A stretch of DNA of 64,000 nt from Akebia trifoliata (lineage: Eukaryota; Streptophyta; Magnoliopsida; Ranunculales; Lardizabalaceae), in NCBI GenBank assembly GCA_017979445.1, contig CM030709.1, positions 4,754,001-4,818,000 on the forward strand, read 5' to 3'. The notes under the pieces are model-generated. The model was not told the origin of the DNA, ran no database searches, and worked only from the letters and a program-made list of their open reading frames with translations. Every line of letters starts with the position of its first letter. The first letter of the stretch is position 1. Made by a program: the position numbers and the translations under genes. Below, piece by piece: positions 11,701 to 21,865 of the stretch.

Positions 11701-14700
11701 AAATACGTGATCCTCTTTCTGCTACTAAAGGGAAGTATCCAGAATATCCCGTTACTGTAGGATCCACTTTTAACGAAGAATCAGTCAGCTTCGGATCTAA
11801 TCCGAACAATACATTGAACTTCTTTGCTTTTCCTTCTTGAATTGGCCGCCCGTGGAAATCATACAACTGTCCCCAGAACTCGTCGAGAATAACAAATAAT
11901 TGACGTCTGGCAGCACGACCCAGTCCACATAGTCTCGAAAGGCTTCCATTGCCATTACTGCCTTCATCACTTTTCCCATAAAGACTCTTAAAAGATCCTG
12001 GACCTTGGGAGATCAAAGTGGGCCCATTCCCAGAAGCCCCTCTAGACAACGGTTCCTCAATCTCCCAACTATCCCCCTCATCATCATCCTTCTCAGTCTG
12101 TGGACCTCCCTCTACTCCCATATTCTTCTGATTTGAATCTACAGATTCAACTTCCTTATCTACCACACTTTCTACAGAGGCCAACTCATTTGTGGATGCC
12201 GAGTCTTCGAGTTGCCGAGTTGGGGAGCTCTTACATGTAGTAATGTTCTCCTCAACGGCAGGTATGCGAGGCCCCTGATCAGAACCCAAAATTGTTTCAG
12301 GCAAGTCGTACTCGATTTCCATAACTGACTTATCTGAGCAACTCTCCACAGAATTCTCCAATTCTGGCTCATCTGCTACAGGTTCCTCTCTTCGATAACT
12401 ATACTGCATTGCATCATTTTCCTCTTCGACCCCATGAGATATGATCTCACCTATTCCATGTTCTTCTCCTTCCACATATGGATCAGGAGCTCTTTGTAAG
12501 TCCCAGTCCCATATCTGCAGGTCTGGTCTGACAGTTGCAGACTTTAATGGTGTGCTAGCCAGCCAAAGCATCAGAACAAGCGATGCACATGCTGTGATGA
12601 GAAGAACAACGTACGGAAGTTCCATACCACTTCCCATGTCCCAAGTCAAATTACCCACCCAATCACTATTGCCAAACAACATCTCCACGACAAAAATAAT
12701 ATTTAGGCCAAGCATCCCAATGAAGGTAATCAAAGCTAAAAACTCCAGAAACTGAGATATTTTGAAGACACCCATTATCGGTCCCGACGCGGCAACCCGA
12801 AAAAGCGGGACCACAGAAGATGGAAGCAACATAGCAAGTATAACTTGAGTGAAAACAAGCAGTTGATATACCCCTTCTGCTCCTGAGTTCCACGTGTAGT
12901 AAAGTGCAAAAACAATGGCAATAATTCTGATTGTTGCACGATGAATCCAAACAGGTGGGTCGATCTGGAATAAATTACGCAAGACTACTTGACCACCAAG
13001 ATTCCAAGTTAATCCTGTGATGTGACTGGAAATGAAGAGGACCAGAAAAAGGACAAAAAGTGCCACGGGACTCCTAAATACCTGTGCAAGAAAAAACAAA
13101 TTGAATCAGTATAAAGTATATATCATAATGATAAAAAACATAACAATTTATGTCTAAAGAATTGAAGAATTTGATTCCCGCAGTAATAACAAAACCTGGT
13201 CCATTAGCAATAATATATCCTGAAAAGTAAGCACAACAAGACCCGCACTGTGGAAAACTGTAGCTGCAGAGTTCATCACTACATAATTCACCAAGTAAAT
13301 GCCACTAAAAATGCTTAGGATGGCAAAAAAATGATCATGACTTAAGGCACTCTTGGATATAGTTGGTAGCCCTTGTTGCTGCCATTGCTGCAAGAAGATG
13401 GAATACAGGCCAAAGTTTTAGTAAAATAAAAAAGCAACCTAAGTATTGAAGATAGGTATAACATCAGAGAAATAGCAAAGTGAAAGACAAAATCAAAAAA
13501 GAAAGACTCAAGGATACCTGTACAATAGCAGAGTGGACATAAAAGTTATGTGGCATAATATTTGCACCAAGAAGACTCATGAGAATGAATGCACTCTCCC
13601 CACTTAACCTTGTCGACAGCCCATTAATGTTAAGTGGGATATCAGGTAGACTGATAAGTACACCAAGCACATAACAGAGCAATATAAAGCCTGCTGTGCT
13701 TACAAAGAAAATTTCAGCCTTACACTTTTCCTACAACATTGAGTACCAGAAATGAATATTATAGTGTGTTTAGTGAATAACTGGCAGTAACAATATAAAG
13801 AGCTAATATATCTTACCAACAGGGTGCTAAGAAGTGGAAATAAAACAGCATCGATTCCAGTAAAAAGCAGACAAGTGAGCAGGTTCACCCCAAAGAGAAG
13901 ATTGAGTCCATGTGCAATGCCCAGAATCTAGTATGATCAGCACAAACATATATTAAGAGACATAAAGAAGTTTCAGTTCACCAATAACTAAAACCCACTT
14001 ATCTAATAGACTTGGCTTGCTTTTCAAGCTACACCATTTTGGAGATAGAACCAGAAAGATGACAAATATATCAAATGAATCAAGATAATTACCATAGTCA
14101 GGTCCAAGAGGATCACCGAAAGCTCTGCTTGAACTCCCAAAAATATGCATGTGGATTTATTATACTCCTCACTGCAAATCTTTTGCATAACAAAGAAAGA
14201 TGTCCAGCGGAAATAGCCCAGTAAGAAACAAGAATGGTAATTGGATGCAAATAAATATGTAAAGCCCACACAAGATTTTTTTTTTTTTTTTTGTGTGTGT
14301 GTGGTGGGTGGGTGGGTTGGGGTTGGGGTTGGGGTTGGGGGGGGGGGGGGGGGAGCACAAGTTTGTGCTTTGAGTAGGCACCTATCGGATTGTAGTTGAA
14401 ATTTCAAATAATAATAGCGTAGAAGCATTTCAGGAAATCAACAACAAACTAATGAAAAAACTCTGCTCAAGTACAAAAATACCATGGATAAATTCCATGT
14501 TGCATGGACACTTCTAAAAAGGTAAACTACCCGTGTCAGAAACAAACACATTGTATTTCAACACTCCAGGGGCTCTAGGCAACACTTCCAATCTTTTCTT
14601 CTTTTTTCCTTTTTTTTCTCCCCAGTGTTAGATATTGATTAGCATTTTCAATTCTAAAAATTCCAACTGGCATTTTCTTTGTAGAAAAAATAACATTTTT

Positions 14701-16920
14701 TTTATCGATAACAAAATTTATTGATAAAGTGGTTGAGAAGACCAACTAAAAGATACAACTACAAAATCAAGAAAAAGGGATTGAACAAACCCAATCCCAT
14801 CTAGCAACAAAATCATCGAAAAAGACACCCCTAAACTCATCAAACACCTTGCACCAAAAGAAAATACAAGCAAGAGTCGCTACAACCACATCTAATCCAG
14901 AGCTTCCTTTGTTTTCAAACCTATTCCATTCCCCTTCAAAATGCTACAACAAATAGTGAATGGCAACAAGCTCCAAACCATTTTCTTACTATCCAACAAG
15001 CACTACCCCATTCTTGCCAAGCATGGAATAAAGACAAAACACTCGCGGGAAGGCTTCCCTGTAGCCCAAATCTAGTCAAGAAGGAATACCAAATATTTCT
15101 TGAAAAGGAGCAATGCAAAAGAAGAAGGTCAAATTGTTTCCTCATTCTCCAAGCACAACAAACAAACATTCAGTCCTAACACTCTGCGTCTCATCAATTG
15201 GTCCATGGTTAGCATCTTCCTCAAGGTGGCACATCAAACAAAAACAGCCACTTTCGAAGGAATTTTCTGACGCCACCTCCCTTTTTTTGGAAATAAATAA
15301 CTATCGCCTGCCAAAGATTTTATAGAACGAACTAACGAAAAAAAAAAAAAAAACTGAGCGCTCACCAACCCAACGTCTCACATCACCTCCCTCGTAGGAA
15401 ATCCTCTCCCCTTCCAAACAATGAAGCAAAGGAGCAACTCCCTCTAACTCCCAGTCAGTTATGTTCCTTCTAAAACTGAGATCCCAACTTATTCCTCCCA
15501 CTTATTAGTTAAAGAACTCGGACACTAGCCTCCCCTTCTTTGTGGATGACAAGAAAAATTGTAGAAACCTCTCTATAAAAGAATTCTCCTCACACCAAGT
15601 ATCTTCCCAATAGCGGACCCTTCCCCCCGAAACCAATCACCAAGCTGATTATTGTACGGAATTCCGGTAAAACTATGAGAATCCCTCTCCAAACCCCACA
15701 ACCAAAAGTAAGCTGTGTACCCCTACTTGCCCACCCAAAATAATCTTCCTCAAACTTTGTTTCCACCACCTTCCTCCACAAACTATACACCTCTAACCCA
15801 AACCTCCAAAACCATTTCCCTAACAAAGCTTGATTCATCAATCTCAACTTATTAATTCTAAAGACCCCATAAATCTTTGGTCAGCACACCTTCTTCCAAC
15901 TAACTAAGTGAAATTTCCTTCTTCGATCATGCTATACTGAGCTCCCAGTAGCAAACCCATGTCCGTTAAAAGGAAAATACCCCAACTAACAACCCAGACA
16001 TGCCGCCAACCACTGCGCGCTCAGCACCTCCCCACCCGCATAAACCTTGCTCTTGCTTAGGTTCATAGTCAATCCTGACACAGCCTCAAAACAACATAAA
16101 ACCCCACCCAATCAACATAACATTGACTATGTATATTCTCTTGTCTACAGGTACATGCACATCATATAATCCACTATTTTCCTTACTGATATAAATTAAC
16201 TATACATGACCGAGTGGACGAATCCTATTTGTCAGGATTTGCTGAATCCATCACTCCATGCCTGTGCCGTACTGTCTTCTTCTTCCTTCTTTTTTTTTTT
16301 TTTTTTTGGGGGGGGGGGGGGTGGGGTGCTATATTGGACTGGCTATATACCCGTATCCATGCAAAATAGAAGAAACATAAGGCAGAACATATTTTTTTAA
16401 ATCTCATGACGGTTTCTGAGCTCATTAAAAATGTTATAATTAATAAAGACACGTTAATTTATAAACAATATTGAGAACCTGAAAATAAAATAATTTCTCA
16501 TAAAATTTTGGAACGATATCAGTTTATGATAATGAAGAAAATACTGAAGGTTCTAATTTATCTTACATTTCCTTCTTTTTTTCCTAATTTTCCTGAAAAT
16601 GTCCAACAAGAACCTCGGAACAAATTTTATAAGCACCGAAATGTAGATAAAGGGGGGAAAACAAAGTATACCTGAGCAAGGTTCTTTCCGGTTGCCACAC
16701 CAATATGAGCTGCCAGATATTGACATAGAATAGCAGCGCAATTGAAAACAAGTGTCAGTAACACAAGATCAAATCCAAAACGGGAACCCCCCTCAACAAC
16801 AGCAGACCATTTTCCAGCATCAATATATCCCATTGAAATCAGAAGCATGGGTCCAACAGCTGGAAATAGCCGAGGTACAATACCCGACATCTGTTTAACA
16901 CTAGAAGTCTCAGATTCCAT
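8775..16920 (-). CDS. EIN2: EIN2, NRAMP-like ethylene signal transducer (7 coding exons, 1309 aa)
   Basis: EIN2 is the ER-membrane protein that relays ethylene perception from the receptor/CTR1 module to EIN3-type transcription factors; its tail is released and acts in the nucleus and cytosol. Exons in transcript order: 16920-16672, 14179-14093, 13927-13817, 13730-13518, 13387-13196, 13081-10382, 9152-8775. All borders are GT-AG and all joins are phase 0. The sum is 1309 residues, close to Arabidopsis EIN2 (1294).

The first part is the hydrophobic NRAMP-like domain, with [10 protein letters not shown] at 29-38 and [10 protein letters not shown] in exon 4. The long cytosolic tail contains [18 protein letters not shown] and [14 protein letters not shown] Ser-Phe pair at 647-648 corresponds to the reported Arabidopsis S645/F646 phosphorylation and cleavage point (recalled from the literature). 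The last exon holds [18 protein letters not shown] and the nuclear localisation signal [11 protein letters not shown] at 1276-1286.

Oddity: residue 35 is Ala where EIN2 and NRAMP proteins normally have Pro (DPG). The start at 16920 is the first in-frame ATG after an upstream stop. No disruption was seen, so the gene looks functional. Confidence 0.95.
9478..9816. mobile_element. (TA)n-linked foldback MITE E6 in the last EIN2 intron
   Basis: Relative of the E1-E5 array: it shares GTTTTGTCTTATATGGGCAA, the GGAATGGGCTGATTTTTTGT hairpin arm and CTATGGTGAGG, and is also bordered by short (TA)n runs. The outer ends pair as CCGTAGACAA and TTGTCTACAG. It lies in the 1229-bp intron between EIN2 coding exons 6 and 7 (9153-10381), well clear of both splice sites. 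More degraded than E1-E5. Confidence 0.75.
9940..10145. repeat. Degenerate GGTTCACCGAACC-type repeat in an EIN2 intron
   Basis: Repeated words such as GGTTCACCTAAC, GGTTCCCCGAACC, GGTTCACCGAACC and CGTGGTTC occur over 200 bp. A related stretch lies near 9330-9420. It resembles a dispersed low-complexity plant repeat of unknown class. Confidence 0.35.
14278..14356. repeat. T-run, GT-run and G-rich tract in EIN2 intron 1
   Basis: On the plus strand this is a T-run, GTGTGTGTG, GGTGGGTGGG, four GGGGTT-like units and then about 17 G. It ends about 180 bp upstream (in transcript sense) of the acceptor of coding exon 2. The plus strand can form G-quadruplexes; the intron RNA itself is C-rich. Confidence 0.85.
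14696..16140 (-). mobile_element. 5'-truncated L1-type LINE fragment in EIN2 intron 1
   Basis: Minus-strand translations in several frames match the C-terminal half of plant L1 reverse-transcriptase proteins. They include [15 protein letters not shown] near 16050, [19 protein letters not shown] near 15820, [17 protein letters not shown] near 15470, and a Cys/His-rich zinc-binding-like stretch ([17 protein letters not shown]) near 15150. The frames are broken by stops and shifts, so it is dead. The 3' end reads CAATAAATTTTGTTATCGAT and then a short A-run (T-run at about 14696-14703 on the plus strand), as in plant LINEs. It lies in the sense orientation of EIN2 within the 2.5-kb intron (14180-16671). 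Confidence 0.8.
16288..16330. repeat. Poly(T)/poly(G) tract in EIN2 intron 1
   Basis: About 20 T followed directly by about 12 G and GTGGGG. Its origin is unclear. The exact length is suspect in any assembly. Confidence 0.8.
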
Positions 16921-16982
16921 CTTTTTGGGAAGAGTCTTCAAGTGGATAGCAGAATACACACTTCTAGGCAACTGATGAACCC

Positions 16983-18725
16983 TCTAAGAAGTATCAAACT
17001 ACACAAAATACAGGGTCCCACCTACCGAATGCTTCAAATAACTCAACAGTAGGGATGCGGTATAGCACCCCTTTACAAGTCACCGAACGGGACATTTGTG
17101 ATTTCCATGGTTAACCATCTTTGCATGAAGCCACGGTATGGTCAGATTCACGCCCCTTACCTCCAGAGAGTAGAATAAGTGGGAACACATACGTCTCACA
17201 AGGATTTCAATGAAGCAAAAGTTGCAAGCTCTTGTAATGTACTTTCCAAATACAAACCGGAAAGCTTCTCATTAAACCATATTTATTTGCACGATTTCAT
17301 ACTAGCTTGAAAAAAAAATTACTCCAATCCTGATGGGCGAGACAGAAATTATACACCTAAAGACTAATCTAAAGACATATTGATATTCTTGTGATTTTCA
17401 TATTTGCTCACAATCTTGGAACGGAGTGGGAGGTTCATCTGGAAGATGTTAGATTGTGCCTGTAACTTGAATAAGAGGGCACACTTGTAGGACCACGCAG
17501 ACTGAAAATGTTCCTCAGCAATCAAAGTAACAGATACCAACGGAAGCCGTAACACCAATCACATCCTTGTCTAAGTCCACCTGTGACATCAATCATGATT
17601 CAAAGACCATGGAAAAAAAAAACGACAATTGGCGTATTGTAAAGTGGGGCGATTCTCAAAGACAGAGAACAACATTTGCACAATTTCGGTTTCAATTAAT
17701 CAAAATATTTTCCACAAAAAAAAAAAAAACGTTTGCAACGCGTATCAAGTTATCGTTTGAAACAAAAGGAGAATCTCAAAGACTTAAAAGGATCACATAA
17801 TTCGACATTTTGATTGTGTATTGGAAACCACCATTGACCTAAAAGGATCAGAAATTCGATAACCTCGGAAATTTAACTAAATATGAGCATAGATAGATCT
17901 ATCTTAGCCTACAGATTCAGTGCCTGATATCAATTTAATATGTGGAATTCTCCAAATAACTGAAACCGACTTATCAATTCTAGGTATCTACCAGCAAGAA
18001 ATTTGAGTCAAAATCACACAATATAATTAAAATATAATGGAATTACAAAGATTACAGGTCTAATTGATATAAAAAAAAACTTAGAAACAAAATCATCTAC
18101 AGTAGTAACAAGATCAGCTCCCAATTATCACACTAAACTAATAGACCTACCATAATTAACTAAAAAATCAGAATCAAAATCAAATTACCCAAATCAAATG
18201 AAGCCCTAATCAGATCTTTTCCAAATACAGTCCACATGATCACTCCCTTGTTTCCAAATCAGGAAACTTAATTACAAGCCACAGAAGCATAGAACCCTAA
18301 AAACCCTAAATAAGGCTACAATTGACAGAAGATCCAGAGAAGAAAACCATCAATAGCAGAAACGAACTGAGACTGACACATCTACTCTGATGGATCTGAG
18401 ACTAAACGTGAAGGACCATTATAGAGTTACAGAAATTCGAATCAGAGTACGATTCGTCAATAAGAACTGAAAAAAATTAGGGTTTTAAAACGATTACCTT
18501 TTTAGGGTTTCTTTCCTCTTTGTCTGCAGTTTCTAGTGTAAGTAGAAGCAAAGACTTCAAAGAACCCGACGAGTCTGAGTCTAAACAAGAAAGAGAGAGT
18601 TTCCTTTTGTTGGCTCTAAAGAGATAAAGAAGGAAGAAGCCCTTAGAGAGAGAAAAAGAAAAACAAAGCTAAGAAAGGACAGCTAACTTTTATCTCTGCT
18701 GTTCAATTTGAGAGTTTATGATGGA
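16983..18725 (-). other. EIN2 leader: 5' UTR exon and large 5' UTR intron
   Basis: A CT-rich leader on the minus strand (about 18725 to 18498) ends in CCCTAAAAAG|GTAATC, a good donor at 18497. The leader has no ATG. A plausible acceptor, CTTCTTAG, lies at 16984, leaving about 60 ATG-free bases before the start codon. The intron would be about 1.5 kb. A less AT-rich stretch at 17360-17575, preceded by GATGTCACAG|GTGG and possibly ending at a CTCTGGAG|GTAAGG donor near 17160, could be an additional or alternative leader exon. EIN2 genes commonly have 5' UTR introns. Exact borders need transcripts. Confidence 0.55.
18498..18725 (-). other. EIN2 first (non-coding) exon, 5' UTR
   Basis: The exon runs from the inferred start near 18725 to the donor at 18497/18498. 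It is CT-rich with TCTCTCTCTAAGG and several CTTCTT words, and contains no ATG. Most of it (from 18535 outward) is present again at 25131-25330 in the orphan duplicate. Confidence 0.5.
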
Positions 18726-18753
18726 GCCTCAATCGAGTACTTCGAGTAGTCGA

Positions 18754-18763
18754 CTTTTAAATA
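18754..18763 (-). promoter_or_regulatory. Candidate TATA box of EIN2
   Basis: The minus strand reads GTATTTAAAAGTC, about 30-40 bp upstream of the inferred leader. The same TATTTAAAA motif is kept in copy B near 25361-25370. Position and conservation between the copies support it; it is untested. Confidence 0.45.
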
Positions 18764-19084
18764 CGTCGTTTGAAGGAATATAAGATTACGTGTCCATTTT
18801 ATTAATTGAAAGTTATCAATTAGACATGTGATATTAAGTGTTGATATGAGTTAGGTTTGAAGATTTACTTCTTAAGTAGAGGGTTTCGATTTCTTTATGA
18901 TAAGTTAATGTCCTTTTATTTCGAATTTTCGAGAATTATGAAGAGAGTTTATCAAGACTTACGAGTAGTTAAAGCCAGTGGGACTTGTTTATGGAGTGTA
19001 TCCACTGTTGGATATATTCATAGGGATGCACACTATACTCCCCCATATTTTTTTGGATGATTTGACTAATTTGCCTTTATCTAG

Positions 19085-19262
19085 AATGATGATTTTCTGA
19101 CGTCCCTCTAACATACGTCTGCATCACAAAATCATAGATCATTTGCCTTAGAATACACATAACCATAAATATTTTTCTAGTGCATCATCTTGAGGCAAAT
19201 GATCTACGCTTTTGTGATGGGGACTTATGTTAGAGGGGCGTCAAATTTTCACAACTCCTCTA
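19085..19262. repeat. Foldback element, family F (present in both duplicates)
   Basis: Imperfect inverted repeat: TTTTCTGACGTCCCTCTAAC on the left and GTTAGAGGGGCGTCAAATTT on the right, with an inner ATAGATCATTTGCCT / AGGCAAATGATCTACG hairpin. The counterpart in copy B is at 25681-25852, so it predates the duplication. Confidence 0.7.
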
Positions 19263-20050
19263 TCTAAGGCTTCGTAATCGCAAGTTCAATATCAATTATT
19301 TTGGTGATAGCGTTTACGAAGTATTTTTTTGGAATCTAGAAGTTATTTTCAAAGGTTGTGGGATATCTGGTGAAAATCAACTTTTTTATTCAGAGTCACT
19401 TAAAAAATCAAGAACTTTTTTATTACATGGGTTTTTAGTTTTTTTACGTCTGGATTCTCATAGAAGCTAAGTAAGTGAAGACATCTTCAAATTTTAACAC
19501 GCTTTTGATTTATAACTTTTTGTAAAAACCTAGAAGTTGAGTAGAGAAGAAGTTTTGGATTCAAAAAGTGTGTTGTGAGCATGAATTTAAAATCATCCCA
19601 CCATAATATACCCCAAACATATCTTAATATATTGCGACTTTTACCTTGGGCATGATATCATTATTTGGGGTGTCAATGGGTTGGTTTTGTGGTTGTTCCG
19701 GTTCGGTTCCTAAGAAAAATAGAACTATAATAACCATTATATTTTTTTAATTAAAAAATAAGTGGAACTGGAACCACTAAGAATCACCCGTACCTGTCGG
19801 TTCCAATTCTCCAAAATTGAATGGAATTTTTTTTTTCAAAATCATTATAAAAAAAATCCTTCTAAAAACTAACATATTATTTACAAAGTATTAACTTAAT
19901 AATAATTTATTCCATTAAAATATGATTTAATGATTTTTTTTCAAAAATTGAAATTCATTTTATTTACAAGTAATAAACTTCAAGAAGAGATGACCCATTT
20001 TAAACTCCAATATTTAGTTTATATGAAAATTTGAAGAACTTTATATAATA

Positions 20051-20702
20051 CTAGAGTTCACTTGTGCCTATAGCACGGGCATCCTCTCTAGGGTTAAGAG
20101 GTAAAGAGGAAAAAAAATAAAGTTAGAGAGGCATTATTATAAAAATTTGAGATTAAAGGGGTAAAAAATGAAAAAGAATAAAGTAAATTAAAGGGGTAAA
20201 AGAGAAAATATAATAAAGTTAGGACAGGTAAAGAATAAATAAAATAAAGTTGATTCCAATAAACTATAGTTTGGTGGAATGTGGTATTATTAAAAAAAAT
20301 TGAGATTAAAGGGGGTAAGAGATGAAAAATTATAAAGTAGATTAAAGGAGTAAACGAGAAAATATAGTAAAATTAGAGGAGAAAGCATCATCTTAAAGTA
20401 AAAATGAAAAAAATAGAGTTAGATAAGTATTATTAAAAAAAATTGAGATTAAAGGGGTAAAATATAAAAATATAATAAGTAGATTAAGGGGTAGAAGAGA
20501 AAATATAATAAAATTAGAGGAGATGAAGAATGAAGAAAATAAAGTGGGTCCCATGGCATTATAACTTAATGGAGGGTTTAACTCACAAAATTGTAGATGA
20601 TGGAAGGTTTGTCCTTGTTTATATAATAAAATAAAACATTTTAGTTAATTAAATGTTTGTGTCACATAACTATTCCAACCCATTTGTATTTTATTATATA
20701 GA
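20051..20702 (-). mobile_element. Non-autonomous Helitron H1
   Basis: On the minus strand it begins TCTATATAATAAAATAC and ends GTGAACTCTAG. A small hairpin (GTGC-TATAG-GCAC) lies about 12 nt before the CTAG end, as in plant Helitrons. There is no target duplication. Its TC start directly abuts the CTAG end of H2 with no base between. The interior has AT-rich GGGGTAAAAG-type short repeats and no Rep/helicase coding. The homologous site in copy B near 28174 is empty. Confidence 0.8.
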
Positions 20703-21516
20703 CTAGAGTTCATTCGTGTTTACAACATGGGCATCCTCCCTCAGGTTAAAGGGGTAAAAGTGAAAAAATAAAATAAGAAGGATATTATTATTAAAAAAAA
20801 TGAGATTAAATAGGTAAAAGAGGAAATATAGTAAAGTTAGGGGATGTAAAGAATAAATGAAATAGTCGTGATTTTTTTACCCCCCCCCCCTCTGACATAC
20901 ACTCCATGATGTGGTATGGGTTAAAACCATAAATGTTTCCTCAGGATACACAATTGTACATCACTATGAATTTGTGAGATTATGTATCACGAGGAAATCT
21001 ATGGTTCTAGCACATGCCACGTCTGAGAGTGTATGTCAGGGGGAGCATTAGAAAATCATTATTCTAAATGAAACAAAGTTGGTCCAAATAAATTATAACT
21101 ATGTATTATTAAATAAATGAGATTAAATGAGTAAAAGATGGAAAAAAATAAAGTGGCTTAAAGGGGTAAAACAAAAAATATAGTAAATTTAGAGGAGAGG
21201 CATCCTCTTTTGGGTTAAGAGAGTAAAAATGAAAAAAAAAAATTGAGTTTGAGGGCAAAATTAAAAATAAAAAAAATAAAGAGGTAAAAGATGAAAAGTA
21301 ATTAAGTGGATTAAATGTGTAGAAGAGAAAATATAGTTAAATTAGATGAGGCAAAGATAAAGAAAATAAAGTGGGTCTCATGACACTATAGCTTGATGAG
21401 AGGTTTAACCAACAACACTGTAGATGATGGGAGATTTGTCTCCAACAACACTATAGTTGATCGGACATTTGTGTCACGTAAAATTGTTACAATTCAATTG
21501 TGATTTATTATATAGA
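20703..21516 (-). mobile_element. Non-autonomous Helitron H2 (head-to-tail with H1)
   Basis: On the minus strand it begins TCTATATAATAAATCAC, preceded by A, and ends GAATGAACTCTAG, followed at once by the TC of H1. It is clearly related to H1 (GGGCATCCTC near the 3' end, GGGGTAAAAG words). A family F foldback element (20865-21066) is inserted in it. No coding capacity. Confidence 0.8.
20865..21066. repeat. Foldback element, family F, inside Helitron H2
   Basis: The left arm AGTCGTGATTTTTTACCCCC with CTCTGACATACACTCC pairs with GAGTGTATGTCAGGGGGAGC on the right. Inner arms pair ATAAATGTTTCCTC with GAGGAAATCTATGG. Absent from copy B, so it arrived with or after the Helitron. Confidence 0.65.
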
Positions 21517-21865
21517 TATGTTAATTTTAAAATATAAGAAAACCTTAAATCATGTATAATGTAAAAAATAAATCGGTTCAAGGTACCCGTGGGTATCCAT
21601 CGAATGGAACCTAATGGTTTTGATTCTATATTAGACCTATCCTCTAATTGGTTCTAATGAAAAGAGAATCAAAATCGGAGTTTTCGATTTTAGGTAAATG
21701 GGTACTTATTGATACCCCTAATCATTAATGAGCTAGACCATATCATATCACCACATTTTAAATCATTATCGCAGTGATATCAATTTTGTTGGGATTTTTT
21801 CATTTGTAAATTGGAATACTATAATTTCAAAGGATATTTATATATAAGTAATTATAAATGGGGAA

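Larger units (their letters stand above)
19675..21720. mobile_element. hAT-type non-autonomous element (TAGGGGTGTCAATGGGT ends), copy A
   Basis: The left end TTGGGGTGTCAATGGGT and right end GATACCCCTA are inverted repeats. The flanks ATCATTAT (19667-19674) and ATCATTAA (21721-21728) form an 8-bp target duplication with one mismatch, the size expected for hAT elements. The counterpart in copy B (26273-28399) has the same flanks, so insertion predates the duplication. Without the two Helitrons inside, the element is about 580 bp. Confidence 0.7.

Noticed and set aside
16921..16971. N-terminal extension of EIN2 starting at TTG 16971
   Set aside because: No ATG in frame before the upstream stop; the ATG at 16920 matches where EIN2 proteins start.
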